Below are positions 12,204-15,017 of a stretch of DNA of 15,017 nt, one piece after another. Position numbers and translations under genes: made by a program. The DNA is from Methanolacinia sp964465295 (lineage in GTDB: Archaea; Halobacteriota; Methanomicrobia; Methanomicrobiales; Methanomicrobiaceae): assembly GCA_964465295.1 (NCBI GenBank), contig CAYXKC010000032.1:1-15017 (forward strand), read 5' to 3'. Position 1 is the stretch's first letter. Every line of letters starts with the position of its first letter. The notes under the pieces are model-generated. The model was not told the origin of the DNA. It saw nothing but the letters and a program-made list of their open reading frames with translations, and did not search any database.

Positions 12204-13217
12204 ATGCCTGGAAAAACCAGACCACGCAGAGGATCACTTGCATACAGCCCGCGCAAAAGGGCGAAGAGCCAGGTACCGAAGTACCACTCATGGCCTTCAT
12301 ACGAAGGAGAGCCCGCCTTTCAGGGATATGCAGGTTACAAAGTGGGTATGACTCATGTCATTATGATCGATGACCACAAGAACAGTCCATCGGAAGGAAA
12401 AGAGATCTCTGTACCTGTTACGGTAATCGAGATACCCCCGATGAAAGTCATCGCGATTCGTGCCTATTCAACCGACTCGTACGGCAGGAAGGCCTACGCA
12501 GAGGTATGGTCGGAGAATATCGACGAGAGCATCTCACGCACCACACAGATCCCAAAGAAGCACAGTGCCGAAGAACAGAAGGAGAAGATCCTAAACGGCA
12601 TTGAAAAAGGCATCGTTAGCGACATTTTTGCGATAATGTACACCCAGCCCGAACAGCTCACAGGTGTTCCGAAGAAGGCACCCGAACTGATGGAGGTCCG
12701 TATTGCAGGTGGCGATATGAATACACGCCTCGACTTCGGTCTCTCCAAACTCGGAGAGGAAGTTGAGATTGAAAATATCGCCAATTCAGGGCAGTATATC
12801 GACGTTACAGCTGTAACAACCGGAAAGGGAACCCAGGGTGCAGTAAAGCGCTGGGGTATACAGGTAAGAAAACGCAAGCACTCACGCGGTAAGAAGAAGC
12901 GCCATATCGGAAACCTCGGACCCTGGACCCCCCACCATGTAAGGTGGCAGGTGCCCCAGATGGGCCAGATGGGATACCAGCAGAGGACCGAATTCAACAA
13001 GCGCATCCTCAAGATCAGCGAGAACCCCGAAGAGATCAACCCTGACGGAGGTTTCCTCCATTACGGACTTGTAAGGGGCAAGTATGCACTGATCAAAGGC
13101 TCAATTCCCGGACCCACAAAACGCCTGATAAGGATTCGTCCGGCCATACGCCAGGGTGAGCACGTCTTCCGTGAACCTTCGATTAACTACGTCAGTACGA
13201 TGAGTAAGCAGGGGTGA
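12204..13217 (+). CDS. rpl3: Large subunit ribosomal protein L3 (uL3)
   Basis: uL3 binds 23S rRNA near the peptidyl transferase centre and is one of the first assembly proteins. The 337-aa length is that of archaeal L3, longer than bacterial (about 210). The N-terminus MPGKTRPRRGSLAYSPRKRA matches archaeal/eukaryotic L3. The finger that reaches the active centre is visible at 213-268: KRWGIQVRKRKHSRGKKKRH, then GNLGPWTPHHVRW, with W241 at the position of the functionally important finger tryptophan. The ATG at 12204 has only a weak GGACTGAT-like site, whereas the downstream genes have strong ones. This fits control through the structured leader. It is the first gene of the S10-type cluster; the stop codon overlaps the ribosome binding site of rpl4. 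Confidence 0.98.
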   Translation: MPGKTRPRRGSLAYSPRKRAKSQVPKYHSWPSYEGEPAFQGYAGYKVGMTHVIMIDDHKNSPSEGKEISVPVTVIEIPPMKVIAIRAYSTDSYGRKAYAEVWSENIDESISRTTQIPKKHSAEEQKEKILNGIEKGIVSDIFAIMYTQPEQLTGVPKKAPELMEVRIAGGDMNTRLDFGLSKLGEEVEIENIANSGQYIDVTAVTTGKGTQGAVKRWGIQVRKRKHSRGKKKRHIGNLGPWTPHHVRWQVPQMGQMGYQQRTEFNKRILKISENPEEINPDGGFLHYGLVRGKYALIKGSIPGPTKRLIRIRPAIRQGEHVFREPSINYVSTMSKQG

Positions 13218-13225
13218 AATAGACG

Positions 13226-13972
13226 ATGAAAGCACAGATTAAAACAATTGACGGAAAGGAAGCAGGCGAAATCGAACTTCCGGCACTTTTCGAAGAGGAA
13301 TATCGTCCCGACCTGATTAAAAAAGCGGTTATCTCTATCCAGAGTATGCGCTACCAGCCACACGGCACAAATCCATACGCAGGAATGAAAACCTCTGCAG
13401 AATCATGGGGGAGCGGCCGTGGTGTTGCACAGGTCCCGAGAATCAAAAACGGTTCGCGTGTAGCAAGAATCCCGCAGGCTGTCGGCGGACGTGCGGCACA
13501 CCCTCCGAAGGTTGAGAAGATCCTTGTAAAGAAGATCAACAAGCAGGAAAAGAGGAAAGCGATAAGATCGGCAATCGCTGCAACCACAAACGAAGAGCTT
13601 GTTCTTGCAAGGGGTCACAAATTCGAAGGAAGCGTACCGGTAGTGTTCGAAGAGGCATTCGAAGACTTAAAATCCACAAAGGAAGTCGCAGACGCACTCC
13701 GTGCAGCAGGACTCTATGAAGACGTTGTTCGTGCAAGGAACTCCAGAAAGGTTCGTGCAGGGCGCGGAAAACTTCGTGGAAGACGCTACAAGCAGAGGAA
13801 GAGTCTTTTGATCGTAACAGGCGACAAGCAGCTTCGTGCAGGAAAGAACCTTGCCGGGGTTGACATCACGACCGTAGAGAGGTTAAATGTCGAACTCCTT
13901 GCACCGGGAACGCAGGCAGGCAGGCTTACAGTCTGGACTGTTCCGGCATTAAACAGACTGGAGGAGATGTGA
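13226..13972 (+). CDS. rpl4: Large subunit ribosomal protein L4 (uL4)
   Basis: uL4 lines part of the peptide exit tunnel and helps early 50S assembly. The 248-aa protein is of normal archaeal length. The extended tunnel loop is recognisable at about residues 48-90: RYQPHGTNPYAGMKTSAESW, then GSGRGVAQVPRIK. RAGRGKLRGRRYKQRKSLL (177-195) is a conserved basic segment, and the end TVWTVPALNRLEEM is typical. GGGGTGA (13211-13217) is the ribosome binding site and includes the TGA stop of rpl3, so the two genes are tightly coupled. In bacteria L4 autoregulates the S10 operon; whether archaeal L4 does so here is unknown. Confidence 0.98.
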   Translation: MKAQIKTIDGKEAGEIELPALFEEEYRPDLIKKAVISIQSMRYQPHGTNPYAGMKTSAESWGSGRGVAQVPRIKNGSRVARIPQAVGGRAAHPPKVEKILVKKINKQEKRKAIRSAIAATTNEELVLARGHKFEGSVPVVFEEAFEDLKSTKEVADALRAAGLYEDVVRARNSRKVRAGRGKLRGRRYKQRKSLLIVTGDKQLRAGKNLAGVDITTVERLNVELLAPGTQAGRLTVWTVPALNRLEEM

Positions 13973-13973
13973 A

Positions 13974-14222
13974 ATGATAATAAAACACCCGTACGTCTCT
14001 GAAAAAGCCTCCATGGATATGGAATACGAAGGCAAACTCCAGTTCATCGTAGATGACAAGGCCTCGAAGAAACAGATCGCATCGGAACTTGAGAGGATGT
14101 TTGGCCAGAGAGTCAAATCCGTAAGAACCCTGATGACGATGAAGGGTCAGAAGAAGGCGATTGTGAGCTTTGAGAACGAAAAAGCCGGCGAGGAGATCCT
14201 CAGCAGGCTCGGAATCATGTAA
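13974..14222 (+). CDS. rpl23: Large subunit ribosomal protein L23 (uL23)
   Basis: uL23 sits at the exit-tunnel mouth and contacts SRP and chaperones. The 82-aa protein has the compact archaeal form. IKHPYVSEKASMDME (3-17), LQFIVDDKASKKQIASELE (22-40) and VKSVRTLMTMKGQKKAIVSF (47-66) follow the family pattern. The ATG lies 1 nt after the rpl4 stop; GGAGGAGAT at the end of rpl4 provides the ribosome binding site, so translation is coupled. Confidence 0.97.
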   Translation: MIIKHPYVSEKASMDMEYEGKLQFIVDDKASKKQIASELERMFGQRVKSVRTLMTMKGQKKAIVSFENEKAGEEILSRLGIM

Positions 14223-14232
14223 GGTGGTCTAA

Positions 14233-14946
14233 ATGGGAAAACGTATTATCTCACAGAACCGTGGTCGCGGAGGCCCGACATACCGTGCACCCTCGCACAA
14301 GTATAAGGCATCCTTAAAGCACCCCGGAAATGTGAAAGAGACAATAAAGGGTCAGATAATAGACATCGAACATGACCCTGCACGCCATGCACCTATTGCA
14401 AAAGTGGAGCTCGAAGATGGAAAGAAGATCTACATGCTTGTAACCGAAGGAATGGGAGTAAGCGAAAAGGTTGCATGGGGTCCTGAGGCAGGAATCAGGA
14501 ACGGAAACACCCTCAGCCTTAAAGACATCCCTGTCGGAGCATATGTCTGCAACGTCGAGGCAAGACCTAACGACGGCGGAAAGTTCATCCGTGCAAGCGG
14601 TGTTCAGGCACAGGTAATCGGGAAATCCGACGACGGACGTGTCGGCATCAAGATGCCGAGCGGAAAGAACAAGTGGTTCAACGACGACTGCCGTGCAACA
14701 ATCGGAATTGTAGCAGGCGGCGGACGTAGCGAGAAGCCGTTTGTCAAGGCAGGAAAGAAGTACCACAAGATTAAGTCACAGGCAACAAAATGGCCGAGAG
14801 TCAAAGGTGTCTGCATGAACGTTATCGACCACCCGTTCGGTGGCGGTGGACACCAGCACTGCGGAAGGCCGAAGACTGTTGCAAGAGGCACCTCGCCTGG
14901 AAGAAAGGTCGGTCATATTGCGGCAAAGCAGACAGGAAGGAAATAA
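14233..14946 (+). CDS. rpl2: Large subunit ribosomal protein L2 (uL2)
   Basis: uL2 supports subunit joining and the peptidyl transferase centre. The 237-aa protein is of archaeal length. The N-terminus MGKRIISQNRGRGGPTYRAP is the archaeal/eukaryotic type. The C-terminal domain has DHPFGGGGHQHCGRPKTVAR (199-218), whose H200 probably corresponds to the essential histidine 229 of E. coli L2. The end TSPGRKVGHIAAKQTGRK is also typical. GGTGGT (14224-14229) is the ribosome binding site, and only 10 bp separate the gene from rpl23. Confidence 0.98.
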   Translation: MGKRIISQNRGRGGPTYRAPSHKYKASLKHPGNVKETIKGQIIDIEHDPARHAPIAKVELEDGKKIYMLVTEGMGVSEKVAWGPEAGIRNGNTLSLKDIPVGAYVCNVEARPNDGGKFIRASGVQAQVIGKSDDGRVGIKMPSGKNKWFNDDCRATIGIVAGGGRSEKPFVKAGKKYHKIKSQATKWPRVKGVCMNVIDHPFGGGGHQHCGRPKTVARGTSPGRKVGHIAAKQTGRK

Positions 14947-14965
14947 TCCAGGGGTGAATTAGGAT

Positions 14966-15017
14966 ATGGCAAAGAAAACTCAGAAGCGGTTGCCGAGGCG
15001 AAAAGAAGAATTTACGT
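14966..15017 (+). CDS. rps19: Small subunit ribosomal protein S19 (uS19), 3' end outside window
   Basis: Seventeen codons are visible, reading MAKKTQKRLPRRKEEFT, the usual archaeal S19 N-terminus. GGGGTGA (14951-14957) is the ribosome binding site, 8 nt before the ATG. Position directly after rpl2 matches the conserved order L3-L4-L23-L2-S19. The frame runs off the right edge intact. Confidence 0.93.
   Translation, partial: MAKKTQKRLPRRKEEFT

Noticed and set aside
12494..13039. A 181-codon minus-strand frame inside rpl3
   Set aside because: It is antisense to a certain ribosomal protein gene and has no independent support.
1..15017. CRISPR arrays, insertion sequences or a defence cluster
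   Set aside because: No regularly spaced repeats, transposase motifs or Cas proteins were seen anywhere in the window.

Overview
The window comes from a methanogenic archaeon, most likely of the order Methanomicrobiales. It carries two F420-dependent enzymes of the tetrahydromethanopterin C1 pathway (mer and mtd), an archaeal S10-type ribosomal protein cluster (L3-L4-L23-L2-S19), a Tfx-family regulator, TATA-type promoters with oligo-T terminators, and GGTGA-type ribosome binding sites. The genus is not claimed.

Layout: the left edge is the 3' end of a tRNA gene (1-96), probably intron-containing. Next is an AAA+ ATPase with a C-terminal DUF4143/PD-(D/E)XK-like domain (218-1429, +). On the minus strand, 1577-4261 encodes an 894-residue tubulin/FtsZ-superfamily GTPase with an altered GTP-binding T4 loop and a disordered, repeat-bearing tail of almost 500 residues. 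A 320-bp divergent intergenic region with a nested palindrome separates it from mer (4582-5583, +). After mer come a galactose-1-phosphate uridylyltransferase-like HIT-superfamily protein (5680-6612, +), an HD-domain hydrolase (6628-7173, -) and mtd (7316-8155, -). Divergent from mtd is a type II P-type cation ATPase (8416-11160, +), followed by a small Tfx-type DNA-binding protein (11212-11616, +).

From 11617 to 12203 there is no convincing protein gene. After a strong oligo-T terminator and a good TATA box, about 11750-12110 folds into a dense series of helices. Two more hairpins follow (12121-12168) before the L3 start codon. This is either an independent structured RNA or an unusually long structured leader of the ribosomal operon. 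The rest of the window is the ribosomal cluster, cut inside S19 at the right edge.

How the genes work together: mtd and mer encode consecutive steps (methenyl- to methylene- to methyl-H4MPT) and sit on opposite strands about 1.7 kb apart. The ribosomal genes form one tightly spaced operon. The other genes have no evident shared pathway. The best candidates for undescribed biology are the noncanonical FtsZ-like protein with its repeat tail and control region, and the structured RNA upstream of rpl3.
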